Source of the DNA: CBDCMJ01 sp965218875
Lineage (GTDB): Bacteria; Chloroflexota; Dehalococcoidia; Lucifugimonadales; UBA3495
Assembly (NCBI GenBank): GCA_965218875.1
Contig: OZ244707.1
Coordinates: forward strand, 2,542,001-2,606,000
Direction: 5' to 3'
Length of the DNA stretch: 64,000 bases
Shown: one piece after another, positions 52,437 to 62,400 of the stretch
How positions within the stretch are numbered: position 1 is the first letter of the stretch
Layout: each line of letters begins with the position of its first letter
The notes under the pieces: generated by a model
The model's input: the letters and a program-made list of their open reading frames with translations, nothing else
What the model was told of the DNA's origin: nothing
Database searches by the model: none
Program-made: the position numbers and the translations under genes

Positions 52437-54406
52437 CTACCCTCAACGTTAGCAGCTTCATTTGGGGCATCGCCGACGACGTGCTGCGCGATGTATACGT
52501 CCGGGGCAAATACCGCGACGTCATCCTGCCCATGACCGTCATCCGCCGCCTCGACGCGGTTCTCGAACCGACCAAAGATGCCGTGCTCCGCATGAAGGAG
52601 CAGTTGGACGCCGCCGGCATCACCAACCAGGACCAGGCCTTGCGCCAAGCATCCCGCGAGGCCTTCTACAACACGTCGCCCTTCAGACTCCGCGACCTTA
52701 CATCCCGAGGACAATCGCAGCGCCTGCGGGCCGACTTCGAGGCGTACCTCGATGGCTTCTCGCCCAACGTCCAAGAGGTGCTGGACAAGTTCAAGTTCCG
52801 CAACCAGATTCCTACACTGGTGGAGGCGGATGCTCTCGGCTTCCTGATCGAGAAATTCCTCGATACCTCAATTAACCTCAGCCCCAAGCCGGTCCTGAAT
52901 GGCGACGACTCAGTGCGCTTGGAGGGCCTGGACAACCACGGCATGGGCACGGTCTTCGAGGAGCTCATCCGGCGCTTCAACGAGGAGAACAACGAGGAAG
53001 CCGGGGAGCACTTCACCCCAAGGGACGTGGTGCAACTCATGGCGGGCCTAGTCTTTCTACCTGTTGCCGATAAGGTCAGGTCCGGCACCTACCTGGTCTA
53101 CGACGGCGCCTGCGGCACAGGCGGGATGCTGACGGTCGCCGAGGAGACGCTGGACCAACTGGCCAGCGAGCAGGGTAAAGAGGTGTCCGTTCACCTGTAC
53201 TGGCAGGAGGTGAACCCCGAGACCTACGCCATCAGCAAGGCGGACCTCATCCTCAAGGGCGAAGGCGTCGAGGCCGACAACGTGCAGTTCAGCTCCACCC
53301 TCTCCGCCGACGCCTTCCCAGCCCGCGAGTTCGACTTCATGCTCTCCAATCCGCCCTATGGCAAGAGCTGGAAGACCGACCTGGAGCGTATGGGCGGCAA
53401 GTCCGGCATCAACGACCCACGCTTCGTCGTAACACACGGCGGCGATCCTGACTACTCGCTCATCACGCGGTCCAGCGACGGCCAGATGATGTTCTTGGCC
53501 AACATGCTGTGCAAGATGAAGCGGGACACGCCGATGGGCAGCCGAATCGCGGAGGTCCACAACGGCAGCTCCCTCTTCACCGGCGACGCTGGGCAGGGCG
53601 AGAGCAACATCCGCCGCTGGATCATCGAGAACGACTGGCTGGAGGCCATCGTCGCCCTGCCGCTCAACATGTTCTACAACACCGGCATCGCCACTTACAT
53701 CTGGGTGCTCAGCAACCGAAAGGCAGCGCACCGCCGGGGCAAGGTGCAGCTCATCGACGCCACCCAGTGGCACCGGCCGCTGCGCAAGAACCTGGGCAGC
53801 AAGAACTGCGAGCTTGCCGACGAGGACATCCGGCGCATTTGCGACGCCTTCCTCGCCTTCGAGGAGACGGAGCAGTCGAAGATATTTCCCAACGCGGCCT
53901 TCGGCTACTGGAAGGTCACCGTGGAGCGGCCACTGCGGATTGAGGGCGTCGACCCGGAACGGGCCTACACTGCCAAGGAAATCAAGGCGCTCAAGGACGA
54001 GGGCAAGCGGTCGGAGGCTGCGCCACCGGTCATCAAGAAGGTCCACAAGGGAGTCGAGGCCGCCTCCCTGCGCGGCCTCTTCCCCGCCACCGTCATGGGC
54101 AAGCCCGCCGTAGTCGAGTACGAGCCGGACCCAGACCTGCGGGACACTGAGCAGGTGCCTCTCACCGAGGATGGCGGCATCGAGGCTTTCCTGCGCCGCG
54201 AGGTGCTGCCCTACGCACCAGATGCCTGGTACACGCCGGACAGTGCGAAGGTCGGCTACGAGATCAGCTTCACCCGCCACTTCTACAAGCCCCAGCCCCT
54301 GCGCCCGCTGGAGGAGATACGAGCGGACATCCTGGCTTTGGAGCGGGAGACTGAGGGGTTGTTGGCAGAGATTGTGGGAGGTGCCACCATAGGAGTGTCC
54401 CTATGA
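52433..54406 (+). CDS. hsdM: Type I restriction-modification DNA methyltransferase subunit HsdM
   Basis: This 657-residue N6-adenine methyltransferase protects host DNA and forms the core of the HsdR2M2S complex. The N-terminal helical domain has LRDVYVRGKYRDVILPMTVIRRL. The SAM motif is VYDGACGTGGML at about 221-232, preceded by EHFTPRDVVQLM. The catalytic NPPY (LSNPPYGKSW) is at about 304. The C-terminal extension of over 100 residues is longer than in E. coli HsdM but common in this subgroup. It overlaps the next gene by 4 bp (ATGA). Confidence 0.95.
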   Translation: MTTLNVSSFIWGIADDVLRDVYVRGKYRDVILPMTVIRRLDAVLEPTKDAVLRMKEQLDAAGITNQDQALRQASREAFYNTSPFRLRDLTSRGQSQRLRADFEAYLDGFSPNVQEVLDKFKFRNQIPTLVEADALGFLIEKFLDTSINLSPKPVLNGDDSVRLEGLDNHGMGTVFEELIRRFNEENNEEAGEHFTPRDVVQLMAGLVFLPVADKVRSGTYLVYDGACGTGGMLTVAEETLDQLASEQGKEVSVHLYWQEVNPETYAISKADLILKGEGVEADNVQFSSTLSADAFPAREFDFMLSNPPYGKSWKTDLERMGGKSGINDPRFVVTHGGDPDYSLITRSSDGQMMFLANMLCKMKRDTPMGSRIAEVHNGSSLFTGDAGQGESNIRRWIIENDWLEAIVALPLNMFYNTGIATYIWVLSNRKAAHRRGKVQLIDATQWHRPLRKNLGSKNCELADEDIRRICDAFLAFEETEQSKIFPNAAFGYWKVTVERPLRIEGVDPERAYTAKEIKALKDEGKRSEAAPPVIKKVHKGVEAASLRGLFPATVMGKPAVVEYEPDPDLRDTEQVPLTEDGGIEAFLRREVLPYAPDAWYTPDSAKVGYEISFTRHFYKPQPLRPLEEIRADILALERETEGLLAEIVGGATIGVSL

Positions 54407-55224
54407 GAATCAAGAGCGTTCAGCTGAAAGGCTACAAGCGATTCTCCAGCTTGACCCTGACAGACATCCCTGAGACTGCACGTCTGGTGGTTTTGCTTGG
54501 ACCAAATGGTTGTGGCAAGTCATCCCTGTTCGACGCTTTCTTGGCAAAGTCACAAGCTCACGAGAACAACTACGCGCTCCAAGATCAGTACGCCGATTAC
54601 TATCAGAAAGCCCCGTCCCCTGAAGATACACTTCGGTCCCTTCGTGAGGTGGCTCAACGAATAACGATCACCTTTCACGGTATGGAACCAGCACAAATCC
54701 ATTGGAAGGGGATATTCAACATACGAACTGCGTACCGGAACGAAGCAGATTTCCAATTGAACAGTGTGGGGCGTGTGCAACCGGCTGTAGATCAACCACG
54801 TTTTACGCGCATCATAGACGCAGACCAAGCAGTTTCTGACAACTATGCGCGTCTTAGCTGGAAACGAATGGCAGACCTTGACAGGGATGCACCCGGCGGT
54901 ATGACATTCGACCGATACCGGCGTGAGTCGTTACGGGAACTCCAAGACGCTATGGCAAAGCTCTTTGCAGACCCGCCACTGATTCTGCAGGATTTTGGCG
55001 GAATACACACTGCAGGTGTCTTCCGTTTTGGGAAGGGGACATCCGACGACTTTCACTACAAGAACTTGTCCGCAGGAGAAAAGGCAGCCTTTGATATGTT
55101 GCTGGACATTTTTGTCAAGCGGTCTGAGTACTCAGACTCCATATATTGCATAGATGAACCGGAGGAACACACGGCCACAGCCTTGCACGGCAGGCTCCTA
55201 GTATTACAACGTCAGTTAGTTTGA
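54403..55224 (+). pseudogene. AAA ATPase / DUF4435-like defence gene, 5' part (interrupted by IS701)
   Basis: The 5' part encodes an ABC-type AAA_15/21 ATPase head: MRIKSVQLKGYKRFSSL, Walker A GPNGCGKSS, signature LSAGEKAAFDMLL and Walker B YCIDEPEEHT. It breaks at 55198, where an IS701 element enters; the frame then adds a few IS-coded residues and stops. Removing the element and one CTAG restores codons CTA GAG GTC ATG and fuses it to the 3' part at 56669. It overlaps hsdM by 4 bp, so it was part of the restriction operon. Confidence 0.85.
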
Positions 55225-55272
55225 TAGGATGACTGTGTAGCTGGAGAGGGAACAGGCAGGTGAGGTGGGGAT

Positions 55273-56535
55273 GTGGATGCGGCAGCTTTCGAACAGGTGT
55301 ACGGGGCCTTTGGGGATTTTCACGCTTACTTCGCTCCGCTGTTTGGCCGCAGGGAGACGCGGGAGCACAGCGGTCATTATCTCCAGGCCCTGCTGGTACA
55401 GTCCGGGGAGCGGCGCAACGCTGAGAACCTGTCGGAGACAGTTCCGGGGTCAGCCCGAGGGATGCAGCGGTTTCTCACTGATTCTCCCTGGGACGATGAG
55501 GCGATTATCGGACGGCTGCAGGAGTACCTGGGAACCCGGCTGGAGCATCCGGAAGGTGTGTGGGTGCTGGACGGCAGTGACTTTCCCAAGCAGGGACGGA
55601 AGTCAGCGGGAGTGGCCCGGCAGTACTGCGGGAGGCTGGGGAAGGTGGCCAACTGCCAGGCCGGGATGTTCCTGGCCTATGTTAGCCCGTTGGGACGGGC
55701 CCTGGTGGACAAACGGCTGTATCTGCCGGAGAGTTGGACCTCGGACAAAGACCGGTGTGAGGCGGCGGGTGTGCCGGAGGATAGGCGGGGCTACCGGTCC
55801 AAGACGGAGTTGGCCTTGGAGATGGTGGGGCGGGCACAGGAGCGGGGCCACCTGAAGGCTGGATGGGTCGCGGCGGACGACGCCTTCGGGATGTCGCCGT
55901 CATTCCGCGACGGCCTGGCGGCCTTGGGGATGTGGTACGTGCTGGACGTTCCGTCCGGCTTTACGGTGTGGCCGCCGGAGCCTGCCTGGACCAATGTGGA
56001 GTATCAGGGATTCGGGCGTCCCCGCAAGCCGAGGCTCCGCAGCGGGCAGCGGCGGACAATGCAGGAGCGCAGCGACGAGTTGCCGGAGGCGGCCTGGCAT
56101 GAGCTCACGGTGGCCGAGGGAAGCCAGGGACCACGCAGCTACCTGTTCAGTGCCCAGAGGGTGCGTCCAACCAGCAGGCGTAAGCCCGGCGAAATCCACT
56201 GGGCCATTTACCGCCGGAATCTGGACGGCAGCGAACCCCGCTACTATCTGTCCAATGCTCCGGAGGATACCCCGTTGGAGACCCTGGCATACGTGGGAGG
56301 ATCCCGTTGGCGTATAGAAACGGAGTTCGAGACGGAGAAAAGCGACGTGGGGCTGGACGAGTACGAGACACGCACCTGGGCTGGCTGGCATCACCACGTG
56401 GCCCTGTGCCTGCTGGGCGGAGCTTTTCTGCTGAGCCTGCAACAGGCTTGGGGGGAAAAAGATGCCCCGGATCACGAGGCCGCAGGTCTACCGGGTGGTG
56501 CGGGAGATGCTGCCCCGGGAACGGTTCGGACCTGA
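55273..56535 (+). CDS. IS701-family transposase (copy 2)
   Basis: The 420-residue product is the same as that of copy 1, with the DDE core WVLDGSDFPKQGRKSAGVARQY, ADDAFG and TEFETEKSDVGLDEY. It is in the same orientation as the interrupted operon, so it adds transcription stops and starts inside it. It has the same C-terminal frame change as copy 1. Confidence 0.93.
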   Translation: MDAAAFEQVYGAFGDFHAYFAPLFGRRETREHSGHYLQALLVQSGERRNAENLSETVPGSARGMQRFLTDSPWDDEAIIGRLQEYLGTRLEHPEGVWVLDGSDFPKQGRKSAGVARQYCGRLGKVANCQAGMFLAYVSPLGRALVDKRLYLPESWTSDKDRCEAAGVPEDRRGYRSKTELALEMVGRAQERGHLKAGWVAADDAFGMSPSFRDGLAALGMWYVLDVPSGFTVWPPEPAWTNVEYQGFGRPRKPRLRSGQRRTMQERSDELPEAAWHELTVAEGSQGPRSYLFSAQRVRPTSRRKPGEIHWAIYRRNLDGSEPRYYLSNAPEDTPLETLAYVGGSRWRIETEFETEKSDVGLDEYETRTWAGWHHHVALCLLGGAFLLSLQQAWGEKDAPDHEAAGLPGGAGDAAPGTVRT

Positions 56536-56644
56536 AGAGTTGCTGCGGTGGCTGGAGGATACGCAGGACAGTAACGAACGGGCCAGACGCTCCCATGCTA
56601 AGCGCCGCGCCGCCATGCGGGCATCACCCCACATCCCTCCCTGA
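56462..56644 (+). CDS. IS701 C-terminal frame (copy 2)
   Basis: This is the same 60-residue frame as in copy 1 (MPRITRPQVYRVV...MRASPHIPP), placed +1 relative to the main transposase frame after the G6A5 run. Confidence 0.6.
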   Translation: MPRITRPQVYRVVREMLPRERFGPEELLRWLEDTQDSNERARRSHAKRRAAMRASPHIPP

Positions 56645-56668
56645 ACTGACGTTGTAATACTAGAGGTC

Positions 56669-57466
56669 ATGTTGGACATTTTACCCTCTACATCGCAACT
56701 TTGGATTGCCACGCACTCCATAGGCTTCGTGCGCAAAGCATATGAGTTGATGCGGAAGCAGGGCGAAGTAGCTTTCCTCGACTTTGAGGGGCATGACTTG
56801 GATGGAATGGTCGAAATAGGCCCCAGTGTGCCAAACAGACGCTTTTGGCAAAGGGCCTACCGGGTTGCATTGGACGACTTGGCAGACCTGATAACTCCGG
56901 CGCATATCGTGATATGTGAGGGCGCCGACACTAAGGCTGACAAAGGCTTTGATGCCATGTGCTACAACGACCTGTTTTCTGAAACCCGCCCAGATTGTCT
57001 GTTTGTTTCACATGGAAGCGCCAGCGAAGTTACCAAAAGCGAACCACTGATAGCCGTCCTCGGGGCTGTATCTCATGGCGCAACGATTACGCGAGTCATT
57101 GATCGAGACGAAATGACCGACGGCGCTCGTGGGGAGAAAATCGCAAGCGGAATATGTGTGTTACGACGGCGGGAGTTGGAGAATTACTTCTATGACTCTG
57201 AAGTTCTGAAGACTTTCCTGTTGATGAATGACAAGATGGAAGCTGAAGAGATTGTCTTGGGAGAATTGGAAAAGCTCCTGGCAGGCATCGATGCAACTAC
57301 TGCGGACATGAAAAAAGTGACGCAAGAGCTATTTTCATCGATAAAGACAGCGACCGGATTATCTAACCTAGGCAATAGTCGGGCCGAGTTTGCCCTACAG
57401 CATTTGGTTCCTGCGCTCAAGAACACACCCGATGTCCTTCAGGAATTAGAAGAGGATCTCTTTTGA
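56669..57466 (+). pseudogene. AAA ATPase / DUF4435-like defence gene, 3' part
   Basis: The 3' part continues the ATPase with the H-loop region (SQLWIATHSIGFVRKAYEL) and then a TOPRIM/DUF4435-like nuclease domain. That domain has HIVICEGADTKADKGFDAMCY, an acidic VIDRDEMTDG motif, and LRRRELENYFYDSEVL, the signature I associate with DUF4435. An AAA_15 ATPase joined to DUF4435 is the composition of PARIS (AriA+AriB) and related anti-phage systems. The end overlaps hsdS as TTGA. Without the IS the whole protein would be about 533 residues. The internal ATG at 56669 is unlikely to give a working product. Confidence 0.8.
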
Positions 57467-58905
57467 CGCTTCGCGGACTGTCTTCCTACCTCGCCTACAA
57501 ACCCTCCGGCGTCGAGTGGCTCGGCGAGGTGCCGATGCATTGGGACGTGCGGCGCGGCAAGGCGTTGCTGGTTCCTGTAGACGTGCGCTCGACAACGGGA
57601 GACGAGGAATTGCTGACGGTCTCTGCCCAACGCGGCGTCGTGCCCAGAGAGACTGCCAACGTGACGATGTTCAAGGCGGAATCGTATGTGGGCTACAAGC
57701 TCTGTTGGCCAGGTGACCTGGTTATCAACAGCTTGTGGGCGTGGGCACATGGGCTTGGGGTTTCCTGGCATCACGGTATCGTGAGCTCGGCATATGGAGT
57801 GTACCGCCCACTTCCGAAAGCAGACGCTCGGTTTATCCACCTGTTGGTTCGCTCAGTTACCTTCCAGTGGGAGTTGCAGGTTCGCTCTAAGGGCATATGG
57901 GTATCGCGGCTTCAACTAACCGACGAGGCATTTCTCGGAGCTCCCTTCCCTCTCCCACCCATCCCTGAGCAGCGCGCCATCGTCCGCTACCTGGACTACG
58001 TGGACCGGCGCATCCGGCGGTACGTTGGCGCGAAGCGGAGGCTCATCGCGCTGCTGGAGGAGGAGAAGCAGGCCATCGTCAACCAGGCCGTCACCCGCGG
58101 CTTGGACCCCAATGTCCGCCTCAAGCCCTCCGGCGTCGAGTCGCTCGGCGACGTTCCGGAGCACTGGGGGATCATGTCCATGAAACACTTGGGAACATTC
58201 AAAAGCGGGGCTGGATTCCCCGTAGAGCGTCAAGGAAGACGTGGGGAAGAAGTACCGTTCTTCAAGGTTTCAGACATGAACTTACCCGGCAACGATGTGT
58301 ACCTGAACAGTTGGAACAACTCAGTCTCTCGTGAGGTTGCAGCGACGCTGAAGGCACCCATCTTTCCGGCTGAGGCTATAATGTTCCCCAAAGTGGGGGG
58401 CGCGATGTTAACGAACAAACGCCGCGTCGCAACTCGGCCTTCTAGCATTGACAACAACCTGATGGGCTTTGTCTTAACTCGCGGAGCCCACGCTTTCGTG
58501 CTTCACCTGATGCGGAACATAGACTTGGGACTCATCGCGAAGCCTGGGCCAGTACCAGCCGTTAGCGAAGGTGAGGTTGGAGCCATCCGGGTTGCCCTCC
58601 CGCCCCTCGACCAACAAGCCGCCATCGCCGAGCACCTCGACAAGGCCAACGCCGACGCCGACGCCCGCATCGCCCACGCCCGCCGGCAGATAGAGCTGGT
58701 GCAGGAGTACCGCACGCGGCTCATCGCCGACGTGGTAACGGGCAAGCTGGACGTGCGCGAGGCGGCGGCTCAGCTGCCCGACGAGGCCGACGACCAGGAC
58801 CCAATAGAGGAGAGCGACCCGCTGGCAGACGGCATGCCCGAAGACCTTTACGACATCGACGAGTCAGTAGAAGATTCAGTAGTGGAACAGGAGGTGACAG
58901 TATGA
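57463..58905 (+). CDS. hsdS: Type I restriction-modification specificity subunit HsdS
   Basis: This 480-residue subunit selects the bipartite DNA target. It has two target-recognition domains (about residues 15-165 and 220-380). Each is followed by a conserved helical spacer: PFPLPPIPEQRAIVRYLDYVDRRI and VALPPLDQQAAIAEHLDKANADAD. The first opens with KPSGVEWLGEVPMHWDV and the second with KPSGVESLGDVPEHWGI, a clear internal duplication. The start is a TTG overlapping the ATPase stop (TTGA). An acidic tail (DEADDQDPIEESD) closes the protein. Expression may suffer from the IS701 insertion upstream. Confidence 0.94.
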   Translation: MTLRGLSSYLAYKPSGVEWLGEVPMHWDVRRGKALLVPVDVRSTTGDEELLTVSAQRGVVPRETANVTMFKAESYVGYKLCWPGDLVINSLWAWAHGLGVSWHHGIVSSAYGVYRPLPKADARFIHLLVRSVTFQWELQVRSKGIWVSRLQLTDEAFLGAPFPLPPIPEQRAIVRYLDYVDRRIRRYVGAKRRLIALLEEEKQAIVNQAVTRGLDPNVRLKPSGVESLGDVPEHWGIMSMKHLGTFKSGAGFPVERQGRRGEEVPFFKVSDMNLPGNDVYLNSWNNSVSREVAATLKAPIFPAEAIMFPKVGGAMLTNKRRVATRPSSIDNNLMGFVLTRGAHAFVLHLMRNIDLGLIAKPGPVPAVSEGEVGAIRVALPPLDQQAAIAEHLDKANADADARIAHARRQIELVQEYRTRLIADVVTGKLDVREAAAQLPDEADDQDPIEESDPLADGMPEDLYDIDESVEDSVVEQEVTV

Positions 58906-59150
58906 CCGACTGGAGCAAGTGCCCAGTGGTCGAGAGCGTACCCGGCAAGGTAAGTGGGGCCTGGGTGTTCAAGGACACGCGGCTGCCCGTGTCGGCTCTT
59001 TTCGGCAACCTTGCGGAGGGCGCAACCGTTCACGACTTCATCGAGTGGTTTGGTGGGGTGGACGAAGTGCAGGTAAGAGCGGTCTTGGAGTTCATTGTGC
59101 AAGACCTCGACGCCAAGGTCGCTAAGGTCTCGCATGCGAATCCTGTTTGA
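58902..59150 (+). CDS. DUF433-family protein, likely antitoxin
   Basis: This 82-residue protein matches the DUF433 helix-turn-helix-like family (KVSGAWVFKDTRLPVSALFGNLAEGATVHDFIEWF, then VRAVLEFIV). In many genomes DUF433 genes precede a PIN-like DUF5615 gene and act as antitoxins. Here the next gene is DUF5615, overlapping by 17 bp. It overlaps hsdS by 4 bp (ATGA), so the pair is embedded in the restriction operon. Confidence 0.88.
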   Translation: MTDWSKCPVVESVPGKVSGAWVFKDTRLPVSALFGNLAEGATVHDFIEWFGGVDEVQVRAVLEFIVQDLDAKVAKVSHANPV

Positions 59151-59469
59151 CCACAATGCGCCCCGGCAGCTTCGCCGTCACCTCGTCGGCCATGACGTCG
59201 ACGTGGCGGAGGAACGGGGGTGGGCAACGCTTGTCAATGGCGCGTTGCTGGACCGGGCTGAGGAAGCAGGGTATGAGGTCGTGATTACCGCAGATAAGAA
59301 CATGCCATATCAGCAGAATCTGGGCCGCCGAAACTTAGCATTGATCGTTCTCGGCGCGAACCGGTGGCCGCTCATCGAGCCAAGGATTGGGGATATTCGC
59401 AACGCCATCGAGGGAATACAACCTGGTGAAGTGCGGGAAGTCCACATCCCGATGAGAGGCGAGGCATAG
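59134..59469 (+). CDS. DUF5615 PIN-like protein, likely toxin
   Basis: This 111-residue protein has the PIN-like fold of DUF5615: MRILFDHNAPRQLRRHL with the first acidic residue, VDVAEERGWATLVNGALLDRAEEAGYEVVITADKNMPYQQNL with the next, and an end resembling other members. PIN-like toxins are RNases. I chose the ATG at 59134; an upstream start would place extra residues inside the DUF433 overlap. It ends 1 bp before the hsdR start. Confidence 0.87.
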   Translation: MRILFDHNAPRQLRRHLVGHDVDVAEERGWATLVNGALLDRAEEAGYEVVITADKNMPYQQNLGRRNLALIVLGANRWPLIEPRIGDIRNAIEGIQPGEVREVHIPMRGEA

Positions 59470-59470
59470 C

Positions 59471-62400
59471 GTGACCACCGACACCAGCGAGAAGGGACTG
59501 GAGCGCCTCATCTGCACGGCGCTGACGGGCGCTGCCTGCGATCCGCCGCAGAATGGCGTGATTGCCGAGCGGCCGTCCAGCTACGGCGCGGGGTGGATAT
59601 GCGGCGCCCCCCAGGACTATGATCGGGAGCATTGCCTAGACCTCGCCCAGCTCTCCGCCTTCCTCCGCGATACTCAACCTGAAGCAGCCGAATCGCTGGA
59701 CCTCGGGGCGGACAGCCCTGCGCGGCGCAGGTTCTTGGCCCGCCTGCAAAGCGAGATAGCCCGGCGCGGCACCATCGACGTCCTGCGGAAGGGCATCAAG
59801 CACGGCCCGCACCAGGTCGACTTAATGTACGGCACGCCGTCGCCGGGGAACGATAAGGCCAAGGTCCAGTACGGGCAGAACCGCTTCAGCGTGACCAGGC
59901 AGCTCCGCTACAGCAACGACAACGCGCAGCTTGCCCTTGACCTGTGCCTGTTCGTCAACGGCCTGCCCGTCGCCACCTTCGAGCTGAAGAACAGCCTGAC
60001 CAAGCAGACGGTGGATGACGCCGTAGAGCAGTACAAGCGGGACCGCAACCCCAGGGAGAAGCTTTTCGAGCTTGGCCGCTGCCTCGCCCACTTCGCCGTG
60101 GATGACCACGAGGTGCAGTTCTGTACGCAACCGAAGGGCAAGGCATCATGGTTCCTGCCCTTCGACAAGGGATGGGACGACGGCAAGGGCAACCCGCCCA
60201 ACCCCAATGGCCTCAAGACCGACTACCTGTGGAAGCAGGTCCTCACCCGCGACGGGCTGACCGACATCATCGAGAACTACGCCCAAGTCGTCGAGAGCAA
60301 GGACGACAAGACGGGCCGCAAGACGCGGGATCAAATATGGCCCCGCTACCACCAACTGGACGTGGTGCGGAGGCTGTTGGACGACGTATCCAGTGGGGGA
60401 GTCGGCCCCAAGTATCTGATCCAGCACTCGGCGGGCAGCGGCAAGTCCAACTCCATCGCATGGCTGGCCCACCAGCTAATCGGGCTGGAGCAGGACGGCA
60501 AAGCGCTCTTCGATTCGGCCATCGTCGTCACGGACCGCAGGATACTGGACAAGCAGATACGGGACACCATCAAGCAGTTCGCCCAGGTCGGCTCCATCGT
60601 GGGCCACGCCGAGACCTCGGGCCACCTGCGGCGACTGCTCCAGGAGGGCAAACGCATCGTCATCACCACGGTCCAGAAGTTCCCCTTCATCCTGGACGCC
60701 ATCGGCAACGAGCAGCGGGGCCGCAAGTTCGCCATCATCATCGACGAAGCCCATTCGAGCCAGGGCGGACGGACGTCGGCGTCGGTGTCCATGGCCCTGG
60801 GAGAAGCGGGCGCCGAGGATGAGGACGAGACCACCGAGGACACGATCAACCGGCTGATGGAGTCTAGGAAGCTGCTGCTCAACGCCAGCTACTTCGCCTT
60901 CACCGCCACCCCCAAGAACAAGACCCTGGAGATATTCGGCACGCCCGTTCCCGAAGGCGAAAAGACCACGCACGTGCCCTTCCACTCCTACACCATGAAG
61001 CAGGCCATTCAGGAGGGGTTCATCATAGACGTGTTGGCCCACTACACACCGGCGGACAGCTACTACCGCCTGGTCAAGACGGTCGAGGGAGACCCGGAGT
61101 TCGATACCAAGCGGGCCGGCAAGAAGCTTCGCCGCTATGTTGAGGAGCACGACCACGCCATCCGCCTCAAAGCGGAGATCATGGTGGACAACTTCCACGA
61201 GCAGGTGATCGGCCTGCACAAGATCGGCGGGCAGGCGCGGGCCATGGTGGTCACCGGCAGCATCAACCGTGCCGTCAGCTACTACTATGCCATCCGGGAC
61301 TACTTGGTGGAGCGCAAGAGCCCCTACCAGGCCATCGCCGCCTTCTCCGGCGAGCACGAGTACGACGGCGCGAAGGTCACCGAGGCGTCCCTCAACGGCT
61401 TCTCGTCGAACCTCATCGCCGACAAGATTCAGGAGGACCCGTACCGCTTCCTGGTCTGCGCCGACAAGTTCCAGACGGGCTACGACGAGCCGTTGCTGCA
61501 CACGATGTACGTGGACAAGATGCTTTCCGGCGTCAAGGCGGTGCAGACGCTCTCGCGCCTCAACCGGGCGCACCCCAAGAAGCACGACGCCTTCGTGCTG
61601 GACTTTGCCAACGACGCCGACACGATCCAGGCCTCCTTTGCCGACTACTACCGCACCACGGTCCTCGCAGACGAGACCGACCCCGACAGGCTCCACGACC
61701 TCAAGGCGGCTCTGGACGGCTACCAAGTCTACGACCCAAGACAGGTGGACGAGTTGGCGGAACTGTTCCTATCCAAGGCCGCCCGCGACCGGCTCGACCC
61801 CATCCTGGATGCCTGCGTCGCAGTCTACCGGGAGCAGCTAGACGAAGATGGGCAGGTGGACTTCAAGGGCAAGGCGAAGGGGTTCCTGAGGGCCTACGGA
61901 TTCCTGGCTGCCATCCTGCCCTACACCAATGCCGAGTGGGAGAAGCTCTCCATCTTCCTGACCTTCCTCGTTCCCAAGCTGCCCGCGCCCGTTGAGGACG
62001 ACCTGTCCAAGGGCGTACTGGAAGCCATCGACATGGACAGCTACCGGGTGGAGAAGCAGGCGGTGCAGGACATCCAGCTTCCCGACGAGGACGCGGAGAT
62101 CGAGCCAGTAACCCCGGAGGGCGGAGGGCAGAAGCCGGAGCCGGAGATGGACCGGCTCTCCAACATCATCAGGGATTTCAACGACCGCTTCGGCAACATC
62201 GAGTGGAAGGACCAGGACAAGATCGAGAGGGTGATTGCCGAAGAGCTGCCTGCGAAGGTAGCCGGGGACCGGGCCTACCGGAACGCGATGGCCAACTCCG
62301 ACCAGCAGAACGCCCGGATCGAGCACGACAAGGCCTTGGAACGAGCTATGACCGAGCTCCTGTCCGACCACACCCAACTGTTCAAGCAGTTCAGCGACAA

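Larger units (their letters stand above)
55198..56663 (+). mobile_element. IS701-family insertion sequence, copy 2
   Basis: This copy has the same length (1,466 bp including CTAG ends), the same terminal repeats and the same coding in all frames as copy 1 at 30.8-32.3 kb. It splits the AAA ATPase gene at a CTAG; the ends each carry CTAG, consistent with a 4-bp duplication. Confidence 0.95.
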
